The position numbers and the translations under genes are program-made. The notes beneath the pieces were generated by a model. It worked only from the letters and a program-made list of their open reading frames with translations, had not been told where the DNA came from and ran no database searches. From Hymenobacter glacieicola (GTDB lineage: Bacteria; Bacteroidota; Bacteroidia; Cytophagales; Hymenobacteraceae), in contig NZ_BMGS01000004.1 in assembly GCF_014640315.1 (NCBI RefSeq), positions 310,001-374,000 on the forward strand: 64,000 nucleotides of DNA, given 5' to 3'. Positions 1 through 8,479 of the stretch are shown piece after piece (the first letter of the stretch is position 1; every line of letters begins with the position of its first letter).

Positions 1-793
1 TAGCGTCAATAATGCGCTTGTTGGCCTGGTGCGGTACCAACCAGTCGATGGTGTCGGGGTTTAAGCCGTTGCGGTCGGCTACCTGAGCAGCCACATCGGC
101 CATGTTTTTCACGGCAAACTTAAATACCGCCGCGCCTTCCTGGTGCACAAAATGCTCCCGGTTGGCAACCGTTTCGGCGGAAGGCGGCCGGCGCGAGCCA
201 CCGGCTTTCTGGTGCAGGTACTGCTCGCCGCTGCCATCGGAGTGCAACTCCTGGTCCAGCAAACCCAGGCCTTCGGTGTTAGGCTCCAGCAGCACGGCCC
301 CGGCCCCGTCCCCGAAGATGATGCAGGTAGCGCGGTCCGTGTAGTCGATGATGCTCGACATTTTATCGGCGCCCACCACAATTACTTTCTTATAGGTGCC
401 GGTAGCAATAAACTGCGAGCCCGTTGCCAAGGCGTACATGAAGCCTGAGCAAGCCGCCTGCATATCGAAGCTAAAGGCCTTGGTAGCGCCTACGGCCGCC
501 GAAATAATATTGGCCGTAGCCGGAAACACCAGGTCCGGGGTAGTGGTAGCGCAGATAATCAGGTCGATGTCCTCGGCTTTGTTGCCTGTCTTGGCCAGCA
601 ATTGCTGCACGGCTTTTACGCCCATAACGGACGTGCCCTGGTCTTCCCCCTTCAGAATATGTCGCTCCTTTATCCCGGTTCGGCTCATAATCCACTCGTC
701 GGTCGTGTCGACCATGGTTTCGAGCTCTTGGTTTGTAAGCACGTAGTCGGGCACGTAGGAACCGACTCCGGTAATGGCAGCGGTAATCTTCAT
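1..793 (-). CDS. fabH: 3-oxoacyl-ACP synthase III (KAS III), C-terminal end cut by window edge
   Basis: Condenses acetyl-CoA (or another primer acyl-CoA) with malonyl-ACP to start type II fatty acid synthesis in the cytosol. The 264 visible residues start at the ATG at 793. The nucleophilic cysteine is C115 in the AACSG motif, and the catalytic histidine is H255 in VPHQAN. The second catalytic asparagine, expected about 30 residues later, lies outside the window. The GDGAG segment (161-165) is also typical of the family. It is the last visible gene of the yceD-rpmF-plsX-fabH operon, 65 bp after plsX, an arrangement conserved across bacteria. The assignment is secure; primer preference (straight or branched) cannot be read from the sequence. 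Confidence 0.96.
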   Translation of the reverse strand, partial: MKITAAITGVGSYVPDYVLTNQELETMVDTTDEWIMSRTGIKERHILKGEDQGTSVMGVKAVQQLLAKTGNKAEDIDLIICATTTPDLVFPATANIISAAVGATKAFSFDMQAACSGFMYALATGSQFIATGTYKKVIVVGADKMSSIIDYTDRATCIIFGDGAGAVLLEPNTEGLGLLDQELHSDGSGEQYLHQKAGGSRRPPSAETVANREHFVHQEGAAVFKFAVKNMADVAAQVADRNGLNPDTIDWLVPHQANKRIIDA

Positions 794-858
794 TAGAGAG
801 AAAACGGAAAACGCGGCAAAGGAAAAGTCCGGCTCGGCAGCCGGACTTACAGTCGCTT

Positions 859-1800
859 TTAAGACTTGAAGGTGTTTTTTATCTGGTCAGCAATGCCAGA
901 GCTAGCCATTTGGTAGCCTTGCAGCAGCATGTTGCAAATAGCCAGGGGCGTGCTTACCCCGTGCCCAATAATGGCGTTGTCGTTGATGCCCAGAATAGGG
1001 GAGCCCCCTACCGCTTCGTAATTAAAATGGTCGAGGAAAGGGTCATGGATGTTTTTCTCGGCAATGATGTCATACACCGATTCGGCCATCTTCAGCACCA
1101 CGTTCCCCGTAAAGCCGTCGCAGACAATTACATCGGCTTTCTCATTGAACAGGTCGCGCCCTTCAATGTTGCCCACGAAATGAATATGGGGGTTTACTTT
1201 CAGCAGCTGGTGGGCCGCCTGGGTGATGGCAGTGCCTTTGCCTTCCTCTTCCCCTAAGTTCATCAGCCCCACTTTGGGCTGGTTGATGCCCAGCACGTAC
1301 TGCGCGTAAAGCGAGCCAAGCTCCCCGAACTGCTCCAGCATTTCGGGTTTGCATTCGGCGTTGGCCCCCACGTCCAGCATGATGCCCATGCCACCGCTTA
1401 GCTTCGGAACGAAGTTGGCAATGGCGGGACGCAATACGCCGGGTACGGCTTTCACGCTGAACATAGCGCCTACGAGCATGGCGCCCGTGTTACCCGCTGA
1501 GCAGAAAGCCTCGACCTCACCGGTAGCCAGCAAGCGGTACCCCACGGCAATGCTGGAGTCTTGCTTCTGCTGGTAGGCTTTGGCCGGGTGCTCGCCCATC
1601 TCAATGATTTGGGAAGCCTGCACTACCAATAAATCGGCAGCATCGGGGCCGTGCTGCGCCAGCAAGGGGCGCACGGCATCTTCCTGGCCAATGAGCACTA
1701 TCTGGGCCTTGCCCGCCAGCTGTTTGGCGGCCAGTACGGCCCCATCGACGGCGGCCTGAGGAGCAAAATCGCCCCCCATTGCGTCCAGGGCTATCTTCAT
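859..1800 (-). CDS. plsX: Phosphate acyltransferase PlsX
   Basis: Makes acyl-phosphate from acyl-ACP and inorganic phosphate, feeding PlsY for lysophosphatidic acid synthesis; a peripheral cytosolic enzyme. The 313-residue length matches the family. The N-terminus carries the typical DAMGGD motif (residues 7-12), and a CSAGNTGAM segment sits near residues 100-108. It lies between rpmF and fabH in the classic lipid-synthesis order, so it is probably transcribed from the yceD promoter. The 137-bp gap to rpmF contains an inverted repeat that could modulate read-through. Confidence 0.96.
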   Translation of the reverse strand: MKIALDAMGGDFAPQAAVDGAVLAAKQLAGKAQIVLIGQEDAVRPLLAQHGPDAADLLVVQASQIIEMGEHPAKAYQQKQDSSIAVGYRLLATGEVEAFCSAGNTGAMLVGAMFSVKAVPGVLRPAIANFVPKLSGGMGIMLDVGANAECKPEMLEQFGELGSLYAQYVLGINQPKVGLMNLGEEEGKGTAITQAAHQLLKVNPHIHFVGNIEGRDLFNEKADVIVCDGFTGNVVLKMAESVYDIIAEKNIHDPFLDHFNYEAVGGSPILGINDNAIIGHGVSTPLAICNMLLQGYQMASSGIADQIKNTFKS

Positions 1801-1849
1801 GAACGGGAAATCAAAGAGGTCCGGGAGAGAATCCTCGGGGCGGGCCGAA

Positions 1850-1890
1850 TCCCCGACCCTGGCCTTCCAGGGAAAGCCAAAGGTCGGGGA
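1850..1890. repeat. Inverted repeat in the rpmF-plsX spacer
   Basis: Nine-bp arms at 1850-1858 (TCCCCGACC) and 1882-1890 (GGTCGGGGA) flank a 23-nt middle that itself contains CTGG/CCAG. No T-tract follows on the minus strand. It may be a processing or attenuation hairpin between rpmF and plsX; there is no direct support for a function. Confidence 0.35.
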
Positions 1891-1937
1891 CTATACACAA
1901 GGCCCCACCGCAAGGCGGGTAAGCAGCTAACGCTCGA

Positions 1938-2162
1938 CTATTCTTCGTCGTTGTCAGTTGGGGCTGCAGCCGCTACGGGAGCGTAGTCTTTGATGGCTAC
2001 TTTGCCGTTCAGGTACAGGTCACCGTCTACCACGTAGGCCTTGTGACGCAGGTGCAGCTCGCCGGTAGTGGAGCAAACCGAAACGGCTTTGGGAGTCAGT
2101 TTGTAGTGGCTACGACGCTTGTCGCGGGTAGCGGAGGAGGTCCGGCGCTTAGGATGTGCCAT
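1938..2162 (-). CDS. rpmF: Large-subunit ribosomal protein bL32
   Basis: A 74-residue structural protein of the 50S subunit. The N-terminus MAHPKRRTSS followed by RDKRRSHYK is diagnostic of bL32, and the protein continues through a basic core to a short acidic tail (DNDEE). Only one cysteine is obvious (VCSTTG), so this appears not to be the four-cysteine zinc-binding form. It sits 65 bp after the YceD gene and 137 bp before plsX, the usual place for rpmF in bacteria, which links ribosome and membrane lipid synthesis. Confidence 0.97.
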   Translation of the reverse strand: MAHPKRRTSSATRDKRRSHYKLTPKAVSVCSTTGELHLRHKAYVVDGDLYLNGKVAIKDYAPVAAAAPTDNDEE

Positions 2163-2227
2163 GGTTGAAAAGGGTAATTAAAAGCAAAGAAAAAATACAA
2201 ACGGAAGTCAGCGGGGATGCGCCGGCC

Positions 2228-2767
2228 TTAGTTAAGGTTGCGCAGCGCATTCCAGCGCGGGTCGATGTCGTCGTTGTCGCCACCTTCAGTACTGTCGCCT
2301 TCGGGGCGGGTAGTGAAGATGAGTTTGGCGTCGGCGTCGGGGTTTTCATCGGGCTCATTCTGAAAGCGCGGGTGCAGCTTCTTCATGGGCAGGGCCAGGC
2401 CAATGTAGTCGAATAGGTGCTGGGCCAGGGGTAGGGTCTGCGTATCAGGCGTGATTTGCAGCACGTTGTCGTCAAGCTCCTGGTTCTGGTCGCCGAAGCG
2501 AACCAACAGTTGCTCATGTGCTTCCACTACTTGGTCGTACTCATCCAAACTACGGTCGCATATCTGGCGCACGGTGCCGTGCAAGTCAAAATCTACGGTG
2601 ATAAGCCGCTCCGTTTTGGTCAGGGTCACATCGGCGTGTACCTGCCCTTCGGGGATGAGTTGCTGCTCGAACTGCTCAAAAAAAGCCTTGTCCAGCTCAA
2701 ACGCAAAGTGATGCGTTTTATCGGCCAGCTTGGCAATATTGATGTCGTATTGGGCGTCCTTTTTCAC
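2228..2767 (-). CDS. YceD / DUF177 family protein
   Basis: A conserved acidic protein of 179 residues. The family is usually encoded just before rpmF and has been linked to 23S rRNA accumulation in other bacteria. The start is placed at the GTG at 2767 (MKKDAQYDINIAKL). An in-frame ATG at 2890 would add a low-complexity leader that overlaps the upstream regulator gene, and a good promoter lies just before 2767. The C-terminus is rich in Asp/Glu (GGDNDDIDPRW), and DPRW is a family hallmark. First gene of the rpmF-plsX-fabH operon. The precise molecular role is unknown. Confidence 0.88.
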   Translation of the reverse strand: MKKDAQYDINIAKLADKTHHFAFELDKAFFEQFEQQLIPEGQVHADVTLTKTERLITVDFDLHGTVRQICDRSLDEYDQVVEAHEQLLVRFGDQNQELDDNVLQITPDTQTLPLAQHLFDYIGLALPMKKLHPRFQNEPDENPDADAKLIFTTRPEGDSTEGGDNDDIDPRWNALRNLN

Positions 2768-2787
2768 GGCTAATTTGTAGCAGAGGG

Positions 2788-2818
2788 CAAAAGTAGAAAG
2801 TTTTCCCCGTTTTGTAAA
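2788..2818 (-). promoter_or_regulatory. Bacteroidota-type promoter for the yceD-rpmF-plsX-fabH operon
   Basis: On the minus strand TTTA (2818-2815), a 19-nt spacer, then TACTTTTG (2795-2788), against the consensus TTTG-N19-TAnnTTTG. One mismatch in the distal box, perfect proximal box. Transcription would begin near 2781, about 14 nt before the GTG start at 2767. The promoter sits between the end of the regulator gene (2844) and yceD and supports the short start. Confidence 0.6.
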
Positions 2819-2843
2819 AGCAGTTGCGGGGTAGGGCGGCGGG

Positions 2844-3212
2844 CTAGGCGTTTTTGAGAATAAAATCCGGTGGAATATCCAGCCGCTCATACAAGCGTTT
2901 CGCTAAGTCGAGCGTCACGCGGCGCTTGCCGTTGAGAATCTGCGAAAGGCGGCCGGCCGGTACTTCTAGCAATTGCGCCAGCTCTTTTTGCTTGAGCCGC
3001 ATCTGCTGCCGTTTCAACTCTATCATCTCAGCCAGCGAGGTAGGCAGATTGGGAATTGGAAGCAGACCAAGCTTGCTTTCGTACGTATCCAGGGCCGCAA
3101 TTAACTCCCGGAATTCTGCTTCCAACGTGGCATTTCCCTCCACCCCAGCCGCCACCAATGCGTCGAGACGGCGCAGGGCGGTACGGTAGTCGGAGGGAGT
3201 GTGCAGCGTCAT
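2844..3212 (-). CDS. HigA-like helix-turn-helix regulator (orphan antitoxin type)
   Basis: A 122-residue DNA-binding protein. An N-terminal helical region (1-60) is followed by an XRE-type helix-turn-helix at about 63-118 (QKELAQLLEVPAGRLSQILNGKR). The overall layout fits the HigA/COG5499 antitoxin family, whose members repress their own operon and neutralise a HigB mRNA interferase. A HigB gene normally lies directly upstream, but none is present: the 337 bp upstream are AT-rich and non-coding. A consensus promoter precedes it. It is either a solitary regulator or the remnant of a toxin-antitoxin pair. Its 3' end is 76 bp before yceD. Confidence 0.75.
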   Translation of the reverse strand: MTLHTPSDYRTALRRLDALVAAGVEGNATLEAEFRELIAALDTYESKLGLLPIPNLPTSLAEMIELKRQQMRLKQKELAQLLEVPAGRLSQILNGKRRVTLDLAKRLYERLDIPPDFILKNA

Positions 3213-3264
3213 GAAACGGGGTAAAAGCAGAACGGAACCGAAGTGGCTCCGTTGAGTACGGTTG

Positions 3265-3295
3265 CAAACTTACGGTGTTATTTTAAAAAGGCAAA
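3265..3295 (-). promoter_or_regulatory. Consensus Bacteroidota promoter of the HigA-like gene
   Basis: Minus strand TTTG (3295-3292), exactly 19 nt, then TAAGTTTG (3272-3265). This is a full match to TTTG-N19-TAnnTTTG, the best promoter seen in the window. The start of transcription would be near 3259, leaving a leader of about 45 nt before the ATG at 3212. Confidence 0.75.
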
Positions 3296-3494
3296 GTAAA
3301 TTTCGTTTTTGAAAAGAATGTTTTCAGATTGGTGCTTTAATCCGGTCTATATGAATAGGCTATTATATAGCTGATAATCAAGAATATGTGAGTTATTTTT
3401 AGGCATTTATTCGCATCCGTCAGTTGCAAGACAGAACAACTGCCTCAACAGAGCAGATTAGCATCCTTGTACGCGTTACTAGGCATCAACAAGA

Positions 3495-3530
3495 AGCGGC
3501 CACCGCTTCCCAGAAGAAACGATGGCCGCT
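3495..3530 (-). terminator. Candidate pdxA terminator hairpin
   Basis: Eight-bp arms AGCGGCCA / TGGCCGCT (3495-3502 and 3523-3530) around a 20-nt loop, starting 20 bp after the pdxA stop. On the minus strand the stem is followed by TCTTGTTG, only moderately T-rich, so this is a weak call. Confidence 0.4.
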
Positions 3531-3549
3531 CTCATTACAAAGTCAAAAA

Positions 3550-4602
3550 CTACTCGTGGCGGCCGCCGCGCGGGGCGGGACCCGGCACAAGCGGTACAAT
3601 GTCGGCCAGGGCTTTGCGCTGCCGTACCAAGTCGCAGGCCATGTACAGGGCCTCGCGGAAGGAGGTTTCGTCGGCTTTGTACTGGCCGGCCAGCCCGTAA
3701 GCTGTGCCGTGGTCGGGGGAGGTGCGGATGACAGGCAGCCCAGCCGTGAAGTTGACGCCCCGCTCAAAGGCTATGGTTTTGAACGGAATCAGGCCCTGGT
3801 CGTGGTACAAGGACAGGGTAGCATCGAACTGCCGAAATTGCGCCGTTCCGAAATAGCCATCAGCAGGGAAGGGACCATACACTAAGTGGCCTTCCTGCTG
3901 AAACTGCTGCAGTACGGGCGTTACGACGTCGGCTTCTTCGGAGCCTAATAATCCGTTTTCTCCGGCGTGCGGGTTTAGGCCCAGCACTGCTACGCGCGGC
4001 TTTTCAATGCCGAAATCCTGCTTTAGCGACTGCAGCAGAATGCGCAACTTGGTAGTGAGCAGCGGCTGAGTAACGCGGCCCGGTACGTCTTTGAGCGGTA
4101 TGTGGCCCGTGAGGGTCGCCACGCGCAAGTCTTCGCTGGCCAGCAGCATCAGGCTTTCCTTGGCCCCGAAAAAGGACGTCAGGAACTCCGTGTGGCCAGG
4201 GTAGCGGAAGTCGTCCGACTGGGTGTTCTCCTTGCTGATGGGGGCCGTGACGAGGGCATCGAGCAGGCCGGCTTTCAGGTCGCGGGCGGCGGCGAGCAGG
4301 CTTTGCCGGGCGGCCGCGCCGCTGGCCGTACTCGGCTGGCCGGGGGTGAGGGTGAAGTCCTCGTCCCAGCAGGTAACGGCGTTGTGCTTGCCGGGGGCAA
4401 TGTCGGCGGCCTCCCGCACCTGCCGGAAGGTAAGCGGCTCGTGGGCTGCGTCGGTGGGAAAGTCGTCGAAGAGCACCGTAGCCGTGCCGTACACCACGGG
4501 AGTACAGTACTTGAGCAGGCGCTGATCGAGAAAGGTTTTATAAATGATTTCCGGTCCAATGCCGGCTAGGTCGCCGACGGAAATGCCAATGCGTGGAAGC
4601 AT
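3550..4602 (-). CDS. pdxA: 4-hydroxythreonine-4-phosphate dehydrogenase
   Basis: Oxidises and decarboxylates 4-phosphohydroxy-L-threonine with NAD in the DXP-independent-of-ribose route to pyridoxal phosphate; a metal-dependent cytosolic dimer. The 350-residue length fits. Recognisable segments are the N-terminal ISVGDLAGIGPEI, GHTEFL near residue 138, TGHIPLKDV, GLNPHAGE and the C-terminal LYHDQGLIPFK followed by RTSPDHGTAYG, which carry the metal-binding histidines. Monocistronic in this context: pepA lies 181 bp upstream in the same direction and the HigA-like gene lies downstream. No pdxJ is seen nearby. Confidence 0.95.
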   Translation of the reverse strand: MLPRIGISVGDLAGIGPEIIYKTFLDQRLLKYCTPVVYGTATVLFDDFPTDAAHEPLTFRQVREAADIAPGKHNAVTCWDEDFTLTPGQPSTASGAAARQSLLAAARDLKAGLLDALVTAPISKENTQSDDFRYPGHTEFLTSFFGAKESLMLLASEDLRVATLTGHIPLKDVPGRVTQPLLTTKLRILLQSLKQDFGIEKPRVAVLGLNPHAGENGLLGSEEADVVTPVLQQFQQEGHLVYGPFPADGYFGTAQFRQFDATLSLYHDQGLIPFKTIAFERGVNFTAGLPVIRTSPDHGTAYGLAGQYKADETSFREALYMACDLVRQRKALADIVPLVPGPAPRGGRHE

Positions 4603-4783
4603 GGAGGTAGGAAGCTAACAGGGAAGAAAGGAAGAGGCAGCCCCTCAGGGCGCTACCCGGAGAACGGGCGTTGAAAGCCCCATCGAAGCCTATATAGCTG
4701 AGCAGCCAGAACCACTTCTTTGAATAGGCTCCGGTGGCGCTCAGCGTGGAAAGGTGACTGCCTAAAAAGGCCAACCGAATTTT

Positions 4784-6232
4784 CTAGACCCGGTTTTTCA
4801 GAAACTCGTAGGTGAGGCGCACAGCAGCGCCGGTACCGCCCTTGCCGCGGTAGGAATCAGGGGCGGTCAGGAAGGCGGGGCCGGCAATATCAAAGTGCAC
4901 CCAGGGGTAGCCTTCGGTGAAGCGCTCCAGAAATTTGCCCGCCGAAATGGCCCCTGCTTCGGCCTTGCCCAGGTTGCTGATGTCGGCAATGGCGCTCTTG
5001 ATGTGGTCGGCGTACTCATCCCAGAGCGGAAACTCCACCAGCCGCTCATGGGTAGCGTGGCCGGCCCGCTTCAGGGCGCTGAGGGTTTCTTCTTCGGCCG
5101 TGCCCATGCACACAATGCCTTCTACGCCAATGGCGCGCACGGCCGAGCCGGTCAGCGTCGCGTAGTCCAGTACCAGCTCGGGGTCGTACTTTTTGGCAAA
5201 AGCCAGGGCGTCGGCCAGAATCAGGCGGCCCTCCGCATCGGTGTTCATCACTTCCACCGTCAGGCCGCTGTACATGGTAATTACGTCGCCAGGGGCCAGG
5301 GCCGGGCCGCCGGGGCGGTTGTCGGTGGCCGGTACCAGCCCGATAACGTGCAGGGGCACCCGGTTTTTGGCCAGGGCCGACAGCACGCCCACGACTACGG
5401 CCGAACCAGCCATGTCGCACTTCATTAAATCCATGCTGTTGGGCGTAGGCTTAAGACTAAGGCCGCCCGTATCAAACACTACCCCCTTGCCCACCAGCAC
5501 AATCGGCCGGGCATTGGTAGCGCCTTCCGGCTTGTATTCCATGATGGTGAAGGTAGGCGGCTCGGGGCTGCCCTGGTTGACGGCCAGCAAACCGCCCATG
5601 CGCAGGGCCTCAATGCGCACCAAGTCCAGCACTTCTACGTGGAAACCTGCCGCGTCTCCTACCTCCTCGAAACGCTGGGCCAGCTGGGTGGCGTTCAGGT
5701 GACTGTAGGGCATGTTTACCAAGTCGCGGGCCAGGTACACGCCGTGTAGCACGTTGTCCAGCTCCTGCACTTGCTCGGCGGTCAGCTCGGCGCTGACCAG
5801 AGTGAGTAGCTGCAGATCGGGCGCTTTTTTCGACTTCTCGTCGGTTTTGTAGCCTTCGAACTGATAGGCTGTCAGGGCGATGCCCTCGGCCAGGGGCAGG
5901 GCACCGGTGCCGGTCAGGTCGTGAACGAACAGCTCGGGTACCTTGTCAGACTTCAGCCGGGCGTGGAGTTGGTGGCCGGCTTTGCGCAGGGCTTCGGCCG
6001 AGAGGTCGGCCGTTTTCTTCGGCTCGGCCACCACGTAATAATGCCGGTGGGAGTACTGGTTGATGCCAAATAGCTTTTCTCCGGCGGCCAGCTGCGCGGC
6101 CACGTACTGGCGGGCCGCCTCGGGCAGGTCGGCGGCGGCGCTGATGGGTAGCTCGGTGGTGCCGGCGGGCAGGATAAATACGGTATCCGCGAAGGAAGGG
6201 AAATCGGTGGCGTAAGCGAGGGATAGGGGCAT
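4784..6232 (-). CDS. pepA: Leucyl aminopeptidase, M17 family
   Basis: A cytosolic metallo-exopeptidase that removes N-terminal residues from peptides. The 482 residues comprise a divergent N-terminal domain (1-160) and a conserved catalytic domain. The two-metal and catalytic residues are visible: K249 and D254 in VGKGVVFDTGG, K261 in SLKP, D273 in KCDMAG, and the signature NTDAEGRL at 330-337. Glycine-rich GGTGAAVRL lies near the C-terminus, as usual. Divergent from rsmA across 217 bp. Confidence 0.95.
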   Translation of the reverse strand: MPLSLAYATDFPSFADTVFILPAGTTELPISAAADLPEAARQYVAAQLAAGEKLFGINQYSHRHYYVVAEPKKTADLSAEALRKAGHQLHARLKSDKVPELFVHDLTGTGALPLAEGIALTAYQFEGYKTDEKSKKAPDLQLLTLVSAELTAEQVQELDNVLHGVYLARDLVNMPYSHLNATQLAQRFEEVGDAAGFHVEVLDLVRIEALRMGGLLAVNQGSPEPPTFTIMEYKPEGATNARPIVLVGKGVVFDTGGLSLKPTPNSMDLMKCDMAGSAVVVGVLSALAKNRVPLHVIGLVPATDNRPGGPALAPGDVITMYSGLTVEVMNTDAEGRLILADALAFAKKYDPELVLDYATLTGSAVRAIGVEGIVCMGTAEEETLSALKRAGHATHERLVEFPLWDEYADHIKSAIADISNLGKAEAGAISAGKFLERFTEGYPWVHFDIAGPAFLTAPDSYRGKGGTGAAVRLTYEFLKNRV

Positions 6233-6305
6233 GAGACGAAGTCCGTAAGGCCAGCTACTACCCCTGCTCCGGGCTCCGGGCGCGGAGAAACGGCAGCCGC
6301 CGGCG

Positions 6306-6313
6306 TATCTTTG
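6306..6313 (+). promoter_or_regulatory. Candidate -7 box upstream of rsmA
   Basis: TATCTTTG matches the TAnnTTTG -7 consensus 137 bp before the rsmA start, within the divergent pepA-rsmA spacer. No TTTG lies at the expected -33 position, so support is partial. Confidence 0.35.
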
Positions 6314-6449
6314 GGCGTGAAGGTAGCCGATTTGTTCATGAGGAGTAAAGAATGAGCGGCGAGCAACGCGCCGGTATTCCTGATTTCAGCTGCCCTACCC
6401 TAAATTCTGACTGCCTTGCTCATTCCTCACGCTTCATTCCTCATTTGCT

Positions 6450-7238
6450 TTGGATTCTGTTAAAGCCAAAAAGCACCTCGGCCAGCACTTCCTTACTGAC
6501 CCCAACATTGCCCGCAATATTGTGGAAGCCCTGCGCCTGCCCGACGGGGTGCGGGAGGTGCTCGAAATTGGTCCGGGCATGGGCGTGCTTACCCAAACCC
6601 TGCTGCAACACCCGGAGTACCGCACCTCGGTAGTGGAAATCGACCGGGAGTCGGTGGCCTACCTGGGGCAGCACTTTCCGGCTCTGGAAGGGCGGATTTA
6701 CTCCCAGGATTTTCTGAAGATGGACCTAGGCCAGCTCTACGCGGGGCAGCCCCTGAGCATCATCGGCAACTTTCCCTACAACATCAGTTCCCAGATTTAC
6801 TTTCAGGTGCTGGCCCACCGCCAGCAGGTGCGCGAGTGCGTGGGCATGATTCAGAAGGAAGTGGCCGACCGCCTCGCCGAGGGGCCGGGCACCAAAACCT
6901 ACGGTATCCTGAGTGTGCTGCTGCAGGCCTTCTACGACATCGACTACCTGTTCACGGTGCCCCCGCACGTGTTCAGCCCCCCGCCCAAGGTGCAGTCGGC
7001 CGTCATTCGCCTCACCCGCAACCAAACGGAAAAGCTGGCCTGCGACGAGAAGCTGTTTTTCCAGGTGGTGAAGCAGGCCTTCCAGACCCGCCGCAAAACC
7101 CTGCGCAACGCCCTCAAGCCCTTCGGCCTACCCCCCGAAGCCACCACCGACCCCATTTTCGACAAGCGCGCCGAGCAGCTCAGCGTGCCGGATTTTGTGG
7201 GCCTGACGCAGCATATTGAATTGAGAATGAAGAAGTAA
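6450..7238 (+). CDS. rsmA: 16S rRNA dimethyladenosine transferase
   Basis: Dimethylates the two adjacent adenines in the 3' hairpin of 16S rRNA (KsgA), a late step of small-subunit assembly. It has 262 residues. SAM-binding motif GPGMG at 41-45, acidic ribose-binding VEIDRE at 62-67, and the catalytic NFPY at 107-110. The N-terminal KKHLGQHFL is the family signature. The start is a TTG at 6450; no ATG lies in frame close upstream and the conserved N-terminus begins right there, so TTG is accepted. Confidence 0.94.
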   Translation: MDSVKAKKHLGQHFLTDPNIARNIVEALRLPDGVREVLEIGPGMGVLTQTLLQHPEYRTSVVEIDRESVAYLGQHFPALEGRIYSQDFLKMDLGQLYAGQPLSIIGNFPYNISSQIYFQVLAHRQQVRECVGMIQKEVADRLAEGPGTKTYGILSVLLQAFYDIDYLFTVPPHVFSPPPKVQSAVIRLTRNQTEKLACDEKLFFQVVKQAFQTRRKTLRNALKPFGLPPEATTDPIFDKRAEQLSVPDFVGLTQHIELRMKK

Positions 7239-7338
7239 AAAAGTAAGAAGTAACAGAGGTATTGAGTGGGCCTTGAACCGAGCCTGACCCCCAAACCCCC
7301 CCTTCTTTATTCTCCATTGTATAGTTTCTAGTTCAAAC

Positions 7339-8283
7339 ATGTCCCTCTGCCTCGTCATCGACGAAATGCACCCCAACCTGCCCGATTTGCTGCAGCCGTT
7401 GGGGGTTGAACTGCACTACCGCCCCGACCTGAAAGCCGCCGAAGTACCCGCCGCCCTGGCCGCGCACCCCTACGACGGCCTGATCGTGCGCTCCAAGGTG
7501 CGCGTGACGGCCGAATTGCTAGCTCGGGGACCCGCATTGCGTTACGTGTGCCGGGCTGGGGCCGGCGTGGACAACATTGATGAGGAAGCCCTGGCCGCGG
7601 CCGGTGTCTCCCTGCTTAACGCGCCGGAGGGCAACCGCGACGCGGTGGGGGAATACGCCGTGGGGCTGCTGCTGGCTTTGTTTCGGAACATTGTGCGGGC
7701 TGACCGGGAAGTGCGGGCCGGGCAGTGGCGGCGCGAGGCCAACCGGGGCGAGGAAATCGGGGGCAAAACCATCGGGCTGCTCGGCTACGGGCACATGGGC
7801 AAGGCCTTTGCCCGCCGCCTGCAGGCCTTCGACTGCACCGTGCTGGCCTACGACCACGACCCTGGTGTGGAAGCCAACCACCACGCTACCCTCGTGAGCC
7901 GGGCGGAGCTACAGGCCCGGGCCGAAGTGCTGAGCGTGCACATCCCATACTCGGCGGCCAACCACCATTTCGTGAACGAGGAGTTTCTGGCCGGCTTCCG
8001 CCAGCCGTTGTGGCTGCTGAACACGGCCCGGGGCGAAGTACTCGACCATGCGGCCCTGGTGCGGGGCTTGCAAGCCGGGCAGCTGCGCGGCGCCGCCCTG
8101 GATGTGCTGGAAAACGAAAAGCTCGCTACCCTCAGCCCCGAGCAGCGGGCCCGGTTTGCATACCTGGCGGCCGCCCCGAACGTGGTGCTTTCCCCGCACG
8201 TGGGCGGCTGGAGCTTCCAGAGCTACGAGCGCATCAACACGGTGCTGGCCCGCAAGCTGCGCGACTTTCTGGCCAGAAAGTAA
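7339..8283 (+). CDS. D-isomer-specific 2-hydroxyacid dehydrogenase (phosphoglycerate dehydrogenase-like)
   Basis: An NAD-dependent 2-hydroxyacid dehydrogenase of 314 residues, without the C-terminal ACT domain of long SerA enzymes. NAD-binding GYGHMG at 149-154. The catalytic triad is R231 (NTARGEV), an acidic residue in DVLENE (about 258) and H287 (SPHVGG). CRAGAGVDNID (71-81) resembles SerA, so 3-phosphoglycerate in serine synthesis is the best substrate guess, but related enzymes use other 2-keto acids. It starts 100 bp after rsmA. No serC or serB is adjacent. Confidence 0.85.
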   Translation: MSLCLVIDEMHPNLPDLLQPLGVELHYRPDLKAAEVPAALAAHPYDGLIVRSKVRVTAELLARGPALRYVCRAGAGVDNIDEEALAAAGVSLLNAPEGNRDAVGEYAVGLLLALFRNIVRADREVRAGQWRREANRGEEIGGKTIGLLGYGHMGKAFARRLQAFDCTVLAYDHDPGVEANHHATLVSRAELQARAEVLSVHIPYSAANHHFVNEEFLAGFRQPLWLLNTARGEVLDHAALVRGLQAGQLRGAALDVLENEKLATLSPEQRARFAYLAAAPNVVLSPHVGGWSFQSYERINTVLARKLRDFLARK

Positions 8284-8397
8284 CCGAGGGGTAACAGGGT
8301 AGGAAAGGGCCAGTGCAGCAGCTGGCGGCGGCCGTTTACTCCGTTACGGAATACCGCTTGCGCAGGACCTGCTCGCCGATTTTTCCCTAACGTTTCG

Positions 8398-8405
8398 TAT
8401 ATTTG
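8398..8405 (+). promoter_or_regulatory. -7 box of the probable greA promoter
   Basis: TATATTTG matches the Bacteroidota -7 consensus TAnnTTTG. The matching -33 box is not clear (no TTTG about 19 nt upstream). Transcription from here would start near 8410, just before the hairpin at 8421, so the hairpin would lie inside the greA leader. Confidence 0.5.
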
Positions 8406-8420
8406 CCTAAACCTGTTCGG

Positions 8421-8460
8421 GGAGAACGGCCAGCCACGCTGGCCGTTCTCCTTGTTTTTT
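8421..8460 (+). terminator. Perfect intrinsic terminator just before greA
   Basis: A 14-bp perfect stem (8421-8434 with 8438-8451), 3-nt loop CAC, then TTGTTTTTT. It lies 137 bp after the dehydrogenase stop and ends 20 bp before the greA ATG. It may simply end the upstream transcript. However, a -7 promoter box lies on its upstream side, so greA transcription appears to have to pass through it. Confidence 0.85.
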
Positions 8461-8479
8461 GAGCTTACATCACCCCACC

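Larger units (their letters stand above)
3213..3549. other. AT-rich intergenic region with promoter and terminator
   Basis: A 337-bp gap between pdxA (which ends here on the minus strand) and the HigA-like gene. Positions 3280-3420 are strikingly AT-rich for this genome. It holds the regulator promoter (3265-3295) and a candidate pdxA terminator (3495-3530). No coding region or toxin remnant was recognised. Confidence 0.6.

Noticed and set aside
3300..3480. Possible HigB toxin remnant upstream of the HigA-like gene
   Set aside because: Read in all frames; AT-rich, stop-rich and without any RelE/HigB pattern.
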